NCBI GenBank assembly: GCA_964351995.1 | Contig: CAYGQE010000001.1 | Span: forward strand, 124,001 to 188,000 | Reading direction: 5' to 3' | Source: SZUA-35 sp964351995 | GTDB lineage: Bacteria; Actinomycetota; Acidimicrobiia; Acidimicrobiales; SZUA-35 | Length of the DNA: 64,000 nucleotides | Part shown: piece by piece, positions 7,620-15,854 of the stretch | Layout: each line of letters begins with the position of its first letter | Position numbering within the stretch: position 1 is the first letter of the stretch | Notes under the pieces: model-generated | Database searches by the model: none | What the model saw: only the letters and a program-made list of their open reading frames with translations | What the model was told of the DNA's origin: nothing | Translations under genes and position numbers: made by a program

Positions 7620-8987
7620 GTGACTGCCATACCTTTCCTCCGGGCCCGGGCGCTCGATGACATCCCGCCGCAAAGGGCCCGTTCATCGAGACGGTTCGTT
7701 CTGAGTACCATTGCGGCGCTCATTGCCCTCGCCGGGCTTTTCCTGTTTGTCGATCCCGTGAGTGCACAAGATGAGACCGGTTTCACCGGTCAGATCAACG
7801 TGCGTGATGGCGAGGGCGGCCGAGTGCCCATCGAGGGCATCCGCTTCTTTGTCGAAGATGACAGTGGTGTCGTTGGTGAAGCCACCACCGATGTCGACGG
7901 CGTCTTTTTCATCCCCGTCCCGCCCGGCACCTACAGCATTGAAGTCGACACCGAGTCGATTCCTGAAGGACTCACCCTCCGCAATCCGGATCGGCCGAGG
8001 TTGACCGACCTCGACATCAACGACGGCCAGAGCCGCAACGTCTTGTTCCCGTTGCTGGGTGAGGGTGTGGTTTCCACTGCTGGTGCTGGTGGCGACGGCT
8101 TCGCCACGCGGGCCCTTCGGCTTGCCATCGACGGCATCATCTTCGGCCTCATCATCGCCATGTGTTCCATTGGTCTGTCACTGATCTTCGGCACCACGGG
8201 CCTCACCAACTTCGCTCACGGCGAGCTGGTCACGATCGGCGCCCTCGGAGCAGTGCTGTTCAACAGCACCGGCGGCTTTGGTATCCACATCATCATTGCT
8301 GGCGTCCTGGCCGTCCTACTCGCTGCCGCCGCTGGCGGCGCCAACGAACGCTTCCTGTGGCGACCGCTCCGCCGCAGAGGTACCGGCCTGATCGCGATGC
8401 TCGTCATCTCGATCGGCCTCAGCATCCTCGGTCGGTATGTGTTGCTGTACCTCGCTGGAGGCAACCGACAGTTCTACAACCAGTTCAACCTCCAGACCCC
8501 GTACGACCTCGGCCCGGTGGCCATCGTCCCCCGGGACCTCTGGATCATTGGTCTGTCGGTGACGACGCTGGTGCTGGTGGCGCTTGCGGTGCAGCGCACC
8601 AAGACCGGCAAGGCCATGCGAGCGGTCGCCGACAACCGCGACCTCGCTGAGTCCTCCGGCATCGATGTCGAGCGCGTGATCCTCACCGTTTGGGTGGTCG
8701 GTGGTGGCCTCGCCGGTTTCGGCGGTGTCCTCTTCGGTATGAACCAAGGCATTCGTTGGGACATGGGCTTCGAGCTGCTGCTTCTGATGTTCGCCGCGGT
8801 CACGCTCGGCGGCCTGGGCACGGCCTATGGCCCGCTCTTCGGCAGCCTCATCGTGGGGTTGTTCATCAATCTCTCGACGCTCGTTGTTCCGCCTGAGGTC
8901 AAGAATGTCGGTGCGTTGTTGATCCTGGTCGTCATCTTGCTGGTGCGACCACAGGGGCTCTTTGGACAACGAGAAAGGATCGGCTGA
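7620..8987 (+). CDS. livH: branched-chain amino acid ABC permease LivH with exported N-terminal domain
   Basis: A 455-residue permease subunit for an amino-acid (branched-chain type) ABC importer. The first ~25 residues are basic, then a signal-peptide-like segment ends near VDPVSA, followed by about 100 residues of predicted beta-rich sequence resembling carboxypeptidase-regulatory/CNA-B (prealbumin-like) domains, with the phrases TTDVDGVFFIPVPPGTYSIEV and NDGQSRNV. The remaining ~300 residues are a normal LivH: TNFAHGELVTIGA, the cytosolic coupling loop RAVADNRDLAESSGID, and the C-terminal RPQGLFG. An ordinary LivH is about 300 residues, so this is a fusion. GTG 7620 fits the promoter at 7582-7610. 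The gene overlaps livM by TGATG. The substrate is inferred from family only. Confidence 0.9.
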   Translation: MTAIPFLRARALDDIPPQRARSSRRFVLSTIAALIALAGLFLFVDPVSAQDETGFTGQINVRDGEGGRVPIEGIRFFVEDDSGVVGEATTDVDGVFFIPVPPGTYSIEVDTESIPEGLTLRNPDRPRLTDLDINDGQSRNVLFPLLGEGVVSTAGAGGDGFATRALRLAIDGIIFGLIIAMCSIGLSLIFGTTGLTNFAHGELVTIGALGAVLFNSTGGFGIHIIIAGVLAVLLAAAAGGANERFLWRPLRRRGTGLIAMLVISIGLSILGRYVLLYLAGGNRQFYNQFNLQTPYDLGPVAIVPRDLWIIGLSVTTLVLVALAVQRTKTGKAMRAVADNRDLAESSGIDVERVILTVWVVGGGLAGFGGVLFGMNQGIRWDMGFELLLLMFAAVTLGGLGTAYGPLFGSLIVGLFINLSTLVVPPEVKNVGALLILVVILLVRPQGLFGQRERIG

Positions 8988-9967
8988 TGGATTGGGCAGG
9001 CATTATCAGCGAGTCGGCACGTCAGTTCGTCGGCATCCAGGCGATGTACTTCGCCATCGCAGCAATCGGTTTGAACATCCACTTCGGGTTCACCGGGCTG
9101 TTGAACTTCGGCCACGCCGGCTTCCTTGCCGTCGGGGCCTACGGCCTCGGCGTCACCGTCACGTGGCTCGAACAGCCCTGGTGGTTGGGCGTGATCGTCG
9201 GCCTTCTTGCCTCGATCGTGTTCGCGTTGATCCTGGGCATCCCAACCCTGCGCTTGCGGGCTGACTATCTCGCGATCGTGACGATCGCCGCCGCCGAGAT
9301 CGTGCGCATCAGCGTGCGAACCACCGCATTGCGTGACGTCACCGGTGGCTCGAACGGTCTCAATGGTTTCAACCGTGACTTCACTGCACTCAACCCTTAC
9401 AACGACAGCTTCCTCGGGTTCCGACCCGATCAGCTGTGGCCGCTCACCGTGGGTTGGATCGTCGTGTTGCTGTCTGTTGGCGTCACCTACCTCTTGATGC
9501 GCAGCCCCTGGGGCCGTGTGCTCAAGGCGGTGCGTGAGGACGAGGATGCCGCTCGTGCTCTCGGCAAGAACGCCTATTCGATCAAGATGCAGAGCCTCAT
9601 CCTCGGCGGTCTCTTCGGTGCCCTCGCCGGCATGCTCTGGGTGCTCGCCCAGGGCTCGATCCAGCCGAGCCCGCAGGACTTCGGCGCACCCAAGACGTTC
9701 TTCATCTGGGTGGCCATGATTCTCGGCGGCACCGGCCGCCTCTGGGGCCCGGTCATCGGGGCGATGATCTTCAGTTCACTCCTCCAGTTCACTGACCTCA
9801 CGCTCCGAGGCGCAGTGTCGGCCGGCTACATCCCCGAATGGTTGATGGATGGCGTGCAAGTTGGCCAGATGCGGTTCATCCTCATGGGCCTTGGCCTGAT
9901 GCTGCTGATGGTCTTCCGACCACAGGGCATCTTCGGTGATCGACGAGAGATGGCCCTCGATGTCTGA
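8987..9967 (+). CDS. livM: branched-chain amino acid ABC permease LivM
   Basis: A 326-residue second permease of the importer, with eight to ten hydrophobic segments. Family marks are FGFTGLLNFGHAGF near residue 33, GIPTLRLRADYLAIVT, GGSNGL, the coupling loop SPWGRVLKAVREDEDAARALG and the C-terminal FRPQGIFG. It pairs with LivH in the membrane to form the channel. The ATG shares bases with the livH stop and its own 3' end overlaps livG by eight bases, so H, M, G and F are one translationally coupled operon. Confidence 0.94.
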   Translation: MDWAGIISESARQFVGIQAMYFAIAAIGLNIHFGFTGLLNFGHAGFLAVGAYGLGVTVTWLEQPWWLGVIVGLLASIVFALILGIPTLRLRADYLAIVTIAAAEIVRISVRTTALRDVTGGSNGLNGFNRDFTALNPYNDSFLGFRPDQLWPLTVGWIVVLLSVGVTYLLMRSPWGRVLKAVREDEDAARALGKNAYSIKMQSLILGGLFGALAGMLWVLAQGSIQPSPQDFGAPKTFFIWVAMILGGTGRLWGPVIGAMIFSSLLQFTDLTLRGAVSAGYIPEWLMDGVQVGQMRFILMGLGLMLLMVFRPQGIFGDRREMALDV

Positions 9968-10862
9968 ACAAGCAGCGTCTGAGTCTTCAGAAACCCTTGA
10001 GTTCAACCCCCTCTTCGAGGGCGTTCCCGAAGTCGCCGGGTCAGCCAAGCCCGATGCGATCCTTACCGCCGACAAGGTGGTGCGACGCTTCGGCGGTCTC
10101 ACAGCGGTCAACGTCGACCACCTCGAGATCCAACGTGGCGTGATCACCGGCCTCATTGGCCCGAACGGTGCAGGCAAGACCACGTTCTTCAACCTCATGA
10201 CCGGGTTCGACGAACCCGACGAGGGCACCTGGAACTTCGACGGCATTGATGTCGGCAAGCTTCCAGCTCATGTGGTTGCCCGCAAGGGCATGGTCCGCAC
10301 GTTCCAGCTGACCAAGGCGTTGTCGCGGTTGTCGGTGATCGACAACATGAAGCTCGGTGCCATGCAGCAAACGGGTGAGAGCTTCTTCAAGGCATTCGTG
10401 AAGGGCCTCTGGTCTGCTGAAGAGAAAGCCATCGAAGAGCGGGCCGACGAGCTGCTCGAGCGCTTCAAGCTCATGCACATGCGTGAAGAGTTCGCGGGCA
10501 CGCTGTCTGGCGGTCAGCGCAAGCTGCTCGAGATGGCGAGGGCACTCATGACCGACCCCAAGTTGATCATGCTCGACGAGCCGATGGCCGGTGTGAACCC
10601 GGCGCTCACCCAATCCTTGCTCGGCCACGTGAAGAGCCTGCGTGACGAGGGCCGCACCGTCGTGTTCGTCGAACACGACATGGACGTGGTCCGCGACATC
10701 AGTGACTGGGTCGTGGTGATGGCCGAGGGTGGTGTCATCGCCGAGGGAACCCACGCCTCGATCGGCGCCAACCAGGCCGTCATCGACGCCTACCTGGGCA
10801 CCTCACACGATCAGGCCCTCGACTTCGACGATGCCACCGACGACGCTGGAGAAGAAGCATGA
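9960..10862 (+). CDS. livG: branched-chain amino acid ABC ATPase LivG
   Basis: A 300-residue ATPase of the LivG subtype. Walker A GPNGAGKTT, Q-loop in VRTFQL, signature LSGGQRK, Walker B LIMLDEP and switch His in EHDMDVV are all intact. The first 35 residues, rich in Ser and Glu, precede the conserved ATPase core and are longer than usual. ATG 9960 gives an eight-base overlap with livM; an upstream ATG at 9936 lies inside livM and is unlikely. It works as a heterodimer with LivF to drive uptake. Confidence 0.94.
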   Translation: MSEQAASESSETLEFNPLFEGVPEVAGSAKPDAILTADKVVRRFGGLTAVNVDHLEIQRGVITGLIGPNGAGKTTFFNLMTGFDEPDEGTWNFDGIDVGKLPAHVVARKGMVRTFQLTKALSRLSVIDNMKLGAMQQTGESFFKAFVKGLWSAEEKAIEERADELLERFKLMHMREEFAGTLSGGQRKLLEMARALMTDPKLIMLDEPMAGVNPALTQSLLGHVKSLRDEGRTVVFVEHDMDVVRDISDWVVVMAEGGVIAEGTHASIGANQAVIDAYLGTSHDQALDFDDATDDAGEEA

Positions 10863-11590
10863 CCGACGATCTGCTGATCCATGTCGACAACGTCGTGGGT
10901 GGCTACATCCCCGAGGTCGACATCCTCAACGGTTGCAGCCTCGAACTGAAGCACGGCGAACTGGTGGCGATCATCGGCCCGAACGGTGCCGGCAAGTCCA
11001 CACTGCTCAAAGCGTTGTTCGGGTTGGTCAACATCCGGAGCGGCACCGTCACCTACGACGGCAACGAGATCACCGGCATGAAGGCCCACTCACTCGTCGA
11101 GCGCGGCATTGGCTACGTGCCGCAGAACAACAATGTCTTCCCGAGCCTCACCGTTCGGGAGAACCTCGAAATGGGCTGCTATCTCAAGCCCGAGGTGTTC
11201 GACGAGCGGCTCGAGGTCGTCTCGGACATGTTCCCGAAGATGGCCGACCGCGCCGATCAGCGTGCGGGTGCGCTCTCGGGTGGTGAGCGTCAGATGCTGG
11301 CGATGAGCCGGGCACTGATGATGAGCCCCAAAGTGATCCTCCTCGACGAGCCGTCGGCTGGGCTGTCGCCAGCACTCCAGGATCAGGTGTTCATCAACAC
11401 CAAGAACATCAACACCGCTGGCGTCTCGGTGATCATGGTCGAGCAGAACGCTTCTCGCTGCTTGCAGATCTGCGACCGGGGCTACGTGTTGGATCAGGGC
11501 ACCAACGCTTACACCGACACCGGGCGCAACCTGCTCACTGACCCGAAGGTCATCGAGCTCTACCTCGGCACGCTCACGAAGGCCCACTGA
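10859..11590 (+). CDS. livF: branched-chain amino acid ABC ATPase LivF
   Basis: A 243-residue ATPase with Walker A GPNGAGKST, the LivF-type phrase GYVPQNNNVFPSLTVREN, signature LSGGERQ, Walker B VILLDEP and MVEQNA in the switch region. Typical length. The ATG overlaps the livG stop by four bases (ATGA). It is the last gene of the liv operon; the hairpin repeat at 11616-11660 follows 25 bases after its stop and may end transcription. Confidence 0.94.
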   Translation: MTDDLLIHVDNVVGGYIPEVDILNGCSLELKHGELVAIIGPNGAGKSTLLKALFGLVNIRSGTVTYDGNEITGMKAHSLVERGIGYVPQNNNVFPSLTVRENLEMGCYLKPEVFDERLEVVSDMFPKMADRADQRAGALSGGERQMLAMSRALMMSPKVILLDEPSAGLSPALQDQVFINTKNINTAGVSVIMVEQNASRCLQICDRGYVLDQGTNAYTDTGRNLLTDPKVIELYLGTLTKAH

Positions 11591-11615
11591 CCGCCGTCTA
11601 GCGTCGCAACGTCGG

Positions 11616-11660
11616 GTCGAGTGCCAGAAGCGGGTGACATGCCCCGTTTCTGACATTGGA
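11616..11660. repeat. dispersed hairpin repeat, copy A
   Basis: A 45-base element that recurs at 12601-12645 with 40 of 45 bases identical and in the same orientation. Within it, CCAGAA and TTCTGA-type arms flank a CGGG...CCCG core, so the RNA can fold back (the match is better in copy B, where TGTCAGAA pairs with TTCTGACA). It sits between the liv operon and the 3' end of the broken hydrolase gene. It could act as a transcription terminator or be an interspersed repeat of REP type. Confidence 0.75.
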
Positions 11661-11679
11661 GTTGTGTCTGTGTGGTCGC

Positions 11680-12536
11680 TCAGGGGGCGAGGAAGGTCTC
11701 GATGTGGTCAACGATCTCTGCGTGGATCTCGACTCGATCGACTGATGGGCCAGCGTCTCGACCTGACCACCGGGCAACTGATCGTCGGTCTCGGCGTTGA
11801 TCGCCAGCACGTCGGTCTCGATCTGTTCGAGATCGTCGACCGCAAACAGCGGCCCGTAGGCGGGCGCCATGAGCACGAGTGCGTCGATGTGCTAATCAGT
11901 GGGTGGCTCAGCCACGAGCTGTTCGAACCGGCTCTGCGCTGCGGGGCTGCAGAGGATCTCAGCGTTCGCTGCACAGTGGTCGCTCAAGTCAGCGGAGGAG
12001 ACCGTGGCCCCGGCGGCTCGAAGCGCGCTGTAGCCACCGACCGAATGGCCGATCACGACGACGCGATCGATCGGCTCAGCCTGCGTCATGTGGTCGATCG
12101 TGAGCGAGAGGTGTCGCGGCCGAAGCGCCAGCGGATCAAGCCGAGCGTCGTTGCTGCCAAGCCCGGCCATGTCGGGATGGGTCGGTGCTGCGACGGTGAA
12201 GCCAGAGGCCGCCAGCATCGCGGCCAGATCGTCGTGGGAGGTCCGATCGCCGGAGAATCCGTGGGAGATCACCACGAGCGTTCCGTTGGCCTCGCTAGCA
12301 GGCGTCCAGGTCGAGACCTCGAACGGCCGATCGTGGACGGGATCGAGCACCTCGACGGTGGCGGCCCCGGACGCCTCGACGGTCTCGAGCGAGGTTGATG
12401 GCGATTCCGGTGGTGGTCCGATCAGGAACGCAACGGCGGCAACAAGGACAAACGCGGCGGCTCCGATGATGGCCATCGTTCTGGGAGTCACCGTTGGACG
12501 AGTCATGAAGGGAAGTGGCATGGATCCATCGTCCAT
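11680..12536 (-). pseudogene. broken alpha/beta hydrolase (dienelactone hydrolase-like)
   Basis: Reading on the minus strand, residues 20-45 form a signal anchor, followed by an alpha/beta hydrolase with SHGFSGDR and the nucleophile elbow VIGHSVGG. A TAG at 11892-11894 then stops the frame after 214 residues. The same frame beyond the stop continues with obvious family sequence (IDALVLMAPAYGPLF, then LAINAETDDQLP), which normally carries the acid residue. Near 11731-11750 the frame is lost again: shifting by one base gives a plausible tail, VEIHAEIVDHIETFLAP, and a stop at 11680. One nonsense and one frameshift point to a decayed gene; sequencing errors are the alternative. It lies between the two copies of the hairpin repeat. 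Confidence 0.75.
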
Positions 12537-12600
12537 TCACCGGCAATCATCATCGATCGGTGTTGACCCTGACTCGACCCTCAACGCACTCGGGGTCAGG

Positions 12601-12645
12601 GTTGAGTGTCAGAAGCGGGTGGCATGCCCCGGTTCTGACATTGGA
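12601..12645. repeat. dispersed hairpin repeat, copy B
   Basis: Second copy of the element at 11616-11660. Here the arms are better preserved: TGTCAGAA at 12606-12613 pairs with TTCTGACA at 12633-12640, extended inward by CGGG with CCCG across one mismatch, around a GCATGC-containing loop. It lies 64 bases upstream of the hydrolase start. Just before it, ACCCTGAC (12566-12573) and GTCAGGGT (12595-12602) form another perfect 8-base inverted repeat. Confidence 0.75.
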
Positions 12646-12656
12646 CCAGACGCGAA

Positions 12657-12687
12657 ACGGCCCCGGAACCGTGGGTTCCGGGGCCGT
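12657..12687. terminator. strong hairpin after the binding-protein gene
   Basis: A perfect 14-base stem (12657-12670 with 12674-12687) around a three-base loop, lying 27 bases beyond the stop of the minus-strand binding-protein gene. On the minus strand the stem is followed by TTTCG, a weak U-tract. This fits an intrinsic terminator for the binding-protein gene and would also block any transcript coming from the opposite side. Confidence 0.8.
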
Positions 12688-12714
12688 CTCAGTTGTTCAA
12701 CTCAGAGCTGGGAT

Positions 12715-14121
12715 TTACAGCGCTGCGAACTGGTAAACGGTGGCGTCGCCATCGATGGTGTTCGTGTCAGCGGCGTAGCTCAGGATGGCGAACGACGCCT
12801 CCGTGGGCTCACCGGCGGGACCGAATGCCAGCGGACCGGAAGGGCCGTCGTAGTCGATGTCGGTGCCGGCCTCGAGGAGAGCGACACAGTCGGCGAATGA
12901 CGTGCACTTCTCACCATCGCGGGTGACACCGTTCATGACTGCAGCCATGGCGGCCGGATCGTCGGTTCCAGCGGCAACCGCGGACAGGCCGATGATGATC
13001 GCTGCGTCGTAGGTCTCGGGACCATACGAGAAGTCGATCAGCTCGGGATCCACAGCCAGGAGGCGGTTCTGGAAGTCATCGGTGATCTCGGCAGCGGGGA
13101 GCGTTCCCTTGATGCCGGACAGGATGCCCTGATCAGAGAAAGCCTCGCCGAGTGCGTTACCGATGTTTCCATCGACCAGGTAGATGTTCTTGACGTCGGG
13201 GGTGAACCCGTTCTCGAACAAGCCGGTGAGGATGGAGCTGGTCTCGTCGAAGCCGATGACCACGATGGCCTCGGGGTCAGCAGCAACGATGCGCTGGACT
13301 TCAGCGTCGAAGTTCTGAGCGGCAGCGTCGTAGGTGAATTGCTCGACGATCTCGGCACCCTGCTCTTCGAGCGGAGCAACCGTGAAGTTGAGCAGGCCTT
13401 CGCCGTACGGATCCTGCAGCGCCATGAGGGCAACAGTGGAGTTGCCCTCTCCAACGATGAGGTCAGCAAGGACACGGCCCTGAAGCACGTCGGACGGGGC
13501 GGTACGGAAGTACAGGTCGCCGTCGTCGTAGGTGGTGAAGTCAGGGGAGGTGTTCGCCGGCGAGAAGTGAATCACGCAAGCGCCGGTGATCTTGTCGATC
13601 ACGGTGAAGGACACACCAGAGGAAGCGGCACCCAAGATGGCGTCGACGCCATCGGAGAGGTGACGGTCGACCGTCTGGTTGGCGACGTCGCCATTGTCGG
13701 AGGAGTCGCCGGGCGAGAAGACCACGTCGTTGCCGAGGACGCCGCCAGCGGCGTTCATCTCTTCAACAGCGAGAGCAACGCCAGCTTCTTCGGGCGGGCC
13801 GAGGAACGCAAGGTTGCCGGTCTGTGGCAGCAAGCCACCGATCTGGAGGGTGCCATCGGCTTCGCCGGTGCAGGAAGGAGCGGCTTCGACGGTGGCAGAT
13901 TCCTCTTCCATCGCCTCCTCTTCTTCCATGGCTTCTTCCTCCATGGGCTCTTCTTCTTCCATCGCCTCCTCTTCTTCCATGGCTTCTTCTTCCATGGCTT
14001 CAGTGGTTTCGGTGGTTTCGTCAGTTTCGGTGTCTGCTGCGTCGTCCGCATCGCTACCGCATGCTGCGGCAACGAGGCTGAACGCCAACAGGAGGGCGAG
14101 AAGTCGCCAGATTCTGTTCAC
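12715..14121 (-). CDS. branched-chain amino acid-type substrate-binding lipoprotein
   Basis: A 468-residue extracytoplasmic solute receptor of the Peripla_BP_6 (LivJ/LivK) family. A hydrophobic N-terminus ends in SLVAAAC, placing the lipid-modified Cys at 21. Residues 24-41 are Asp/Thr-rich, and residues 42-74 are six near-identical units of (A/P)MEEE(E), a flexible acidic spacer lifting the domain off the membrane. The binding domain starts near LQIGGLLPQTGNLAFLG and includes the typical EEMNAAGGVLG. GTG 14121 has a good Shine-Dalgarno (AAAGGGAG) eight bases before it. It probably serves the LivHMGF importer, although it is on the opposite strand and separated from it by the broken hydrolase. 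Confidence 0.92.
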   Translation of the reverse strand: MNRIWRLLALLLAFSLVAAACGSDADDAADTETDETTETTEAMEEEAMEEEEAMEEEEPMEEEAMEEEEAMEEESATVEAAPSCTGEADGTLQIGGLLPQTGNLAFLGPPEEAGVALAVEEMNAAGGVLGNDVVFSPGDSSDNGDVANQTVDRHLSDGVDAILGAASSGVSFTVIDKITGACVIHFSPANTSPDFTTYDDGDLYFRTAPSDVLQGRVLADLIVGEGNSTVALMALQDPYGEGLLNFTVAPLEEQGAEIVEQFTYDAAAQNFDAEVQRIVAADPEAIVVIGFDETSSILTGLFENGFTPDVKNIYLVDGNIGNALGEAFSDQGILSGIKGTLPAAEITDDFQNRLLAVDPELIDFSYGPETYDAAIIIGLSAVAAGTDDPAAMAAVMNGVTRDGEKCTSFADCVALLEAGTDIDYDGPSGPLAFGPAGEPTEASFAILSYAADTNTIDGDATVYQFAAL

Positions 14122-14140
14122 GATGTACTCCCTTTGTCCA

Positions 14141-14155
14141 GGCCAAGCTTTGGCC
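14141..14155. promoter_or_regulatory. palindrome in the leader of the binding-protein gene
   Basis: GGCCAA-GCT-TTGGCC is a perfect 6-base inverted repeat located about 20 bases upstream of the GTG and just before its ribosome binding site. It could be an operator or a small leader hairpin that modulates translation. Position is the only support. Confidence 0.35.
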
Positions 14156-14384
14156 AGAGAGCGGCAGGCTAGACGTCGTCGCACGGTATTCGACGCCGGT
14201 CCGACGAGATGCAACGCTGCGTACTCATTTCTGTCACTTAGTGGCTTTCGGGCGATTTCCACAAAACGCCTGGTGAGGGGGCCTTCTGAGCTGAAAACAG
14301 CCGAACACGTATGACGATGGGGAAGCTCTTCTCGATCTGCGAGAACTACCGCGTGGTCCCCGTACTTGGACAACACTGACGGCG

Positions 14385-15737
14385 ATGAGTACCAATGCAG
14401 ATCCTGACGACGAAGCCCCTGACTCCGCTGCCCTGGACGCAATCGTCATCGGTGCCGGGGTCATCGGTAGCGGTGTGGCCTTTGAGCTCGCCCGGCGAGG
14501 CCTGCGCACGGCGTGTGTCGACAAATTGCCTGCCGCGGGCTACGGGTCGACCAGCGCTTCGAGCGCCGTTGTGCGCCTGAACTATTCGACCGAAGCCGGT
14601 ATGGCGCTGGCCTTTGAGGGACTGCACTACTGGAAGGCATGGGCCGACTATCTCGAGCTCGATGACCCGGGGCCCCTGATCGAATTGGTGCGTCACACCA
14701 AGTTGATGCCTCGGCTGGAGGACGGCGCACACTTCGATCGTGTCGTTGCCTTGATGACCAAGCTCGGCATCGAGCACGAGGTGATCTCTGCCGACGAGGC
14801 CGAGGCTCGCTTCCCGGCCATCGACCTCCACCGGTTCGGGCCGCCGGCAACCCTTGATGATGTCGACGCACCGTTCTGGGCCGAACCAATCGCTCGAGTG
14901 GCCGAGGTGCTGGTCATGCCGCTCAGCGGCTACGTGTCTGATCCCCAGTTGGCGGCGCAGAACCTCGCCGACGCGGCCAAAGGCAAGGGGGCGCAGTTTC
15001 GCTACAACACCGAGGTCACCGCTGTCTTGCGCTCCGGGTCGCAGGTGACCGGCGTGCAATTGAGCGATGGGTCCGAGTTGCGAGCGCCGATCGTGGTCAA
15101 CGTCGCTGGGCCTCATTCGCCGGTCATCAACGAGATGGCCGGCGTGTTGGACGACATGAACATCACCACTCGGCCGATGAAACGGGAAGTCTTCGTGGTG
15201 CCAGCGCCGAAGGGCGTCGACTACGAAGCCGAGGGCGTCATGATCGGCGACCTCGACATTGGCGTCTACTTCCGTCCGGAACGAGGCAACAACATCCTGA
15301 TTGGCAGCACCGAGCCCGAGTGCGACCCCCTCACATGGATCGATGACCCAGATGCGGTGGGCGACGCGCTCGATGACGACGAGCATCAACTACTGGTGCT
15401 GCGCACGTCACGGCGGGTGCGCGATCTCGGTGTGCCTCATACCAAGCGTGGAGTGGTGTCGAGTTATGACGTGTCCGACGATTGGGTCCCGATCTATGAC
15501 CGAACGAGCCTTGATGGCTTCTATCTGGCCATCGGCACCAGCGGGAATCAGTTCAAGAACGCTGCCAGCGCAGCGCACTGCATGGCCGAGCTGATCATGG
15601 CGGTCGAAGGAGGCCACGACCACGACGCCGAACCGCTCGAAGTCACCGGCCGCTTCACCGGCCTTCCCATCGACATGGCCACCTTCTCCCGCAAGCGCAC
15701 CATCGACACCGAAAGTTCGATGACCGTCATGGGGTGA
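14385..15737 (+). CDS. FAD-dependent oxidoreductase, DAO (sarcosine/glycine oxidase-like) family
   Basis: A 450-residue flavoenzyme of the D-amino-acid oxidase superfamily. The FAD-binding IGAGVIGSG is at residues 22-30, with the conserved STSASSAVVRLNYS stretch that contacts the flavin, an internal VNVAGPHSP motif and a C-terminal AIGTSGNQFKNA that closes over FAD. Relatives oxidise sarcosine, dimethylglycine, proline or other secondary amines, releasing products that feed nitrogen metabolism. It lies between the amino-acid binding protein and an ammonium channel, which fits a role in amine catabolism. Exact substrate unknown. It diverges from the binding-protein gene across 263 bases that hold no other gene. 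Confidence 0.85.
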   Translation: MSTNADPDDEAPDSAALDAIVIGAGVIGSGVAFELARRGLRTACVDKLPAAGYGSTSASSAVVRLNYSTEAGMALAFEGLHYWKAWADYLELDDPGPLIELVRHTKLMPRLEDGAHFDRVVALMTKLGIEHEVISADEAEARFPAIDLHRFGPPATLDDVDAPFWAEPIARVAEVLVMPLSGYVSDPQLAAQNLADAAKGKGAQFRYNTEVTAVLRSGSQVTGVQLSDGSELRAPIVVNVAGPHSPVINEMAGVLDDMNITTRPMKREVFVVPAPKGVDYEAEGVMIGDLDIGVYFRPERGNNILIGSTEPECDPLTWIDDPDAVGDALDDDEHQLLVLRTSRRVRDLGVPHTKRGVVSSYDVSDDWVPIYDRTSLDGFYLAIGTSGNQFKNAASAAHCMAELIMAVEGGHDHDAEPLEVTGRFTGLPIDMATFSRKRTIDTESSMTVMG

Positions 15738-15854
15738 TGCCGTTCGGTCCTTTTGGCCGTCTGAACCGCTCACGTTCCTCCGGCTGGTGCCGACAAAGGC
15801 ATGAGACGGCGGAACCAGACGCCGACCCGAACACTCTGGGAAAGGACCGACAAC

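Noticed and set aside
12715..14121. MEEE repeats as an assembly error
   Set aside because: Units differ slightly (A or P, three or four E) and keep the frame, which fits real sequence.
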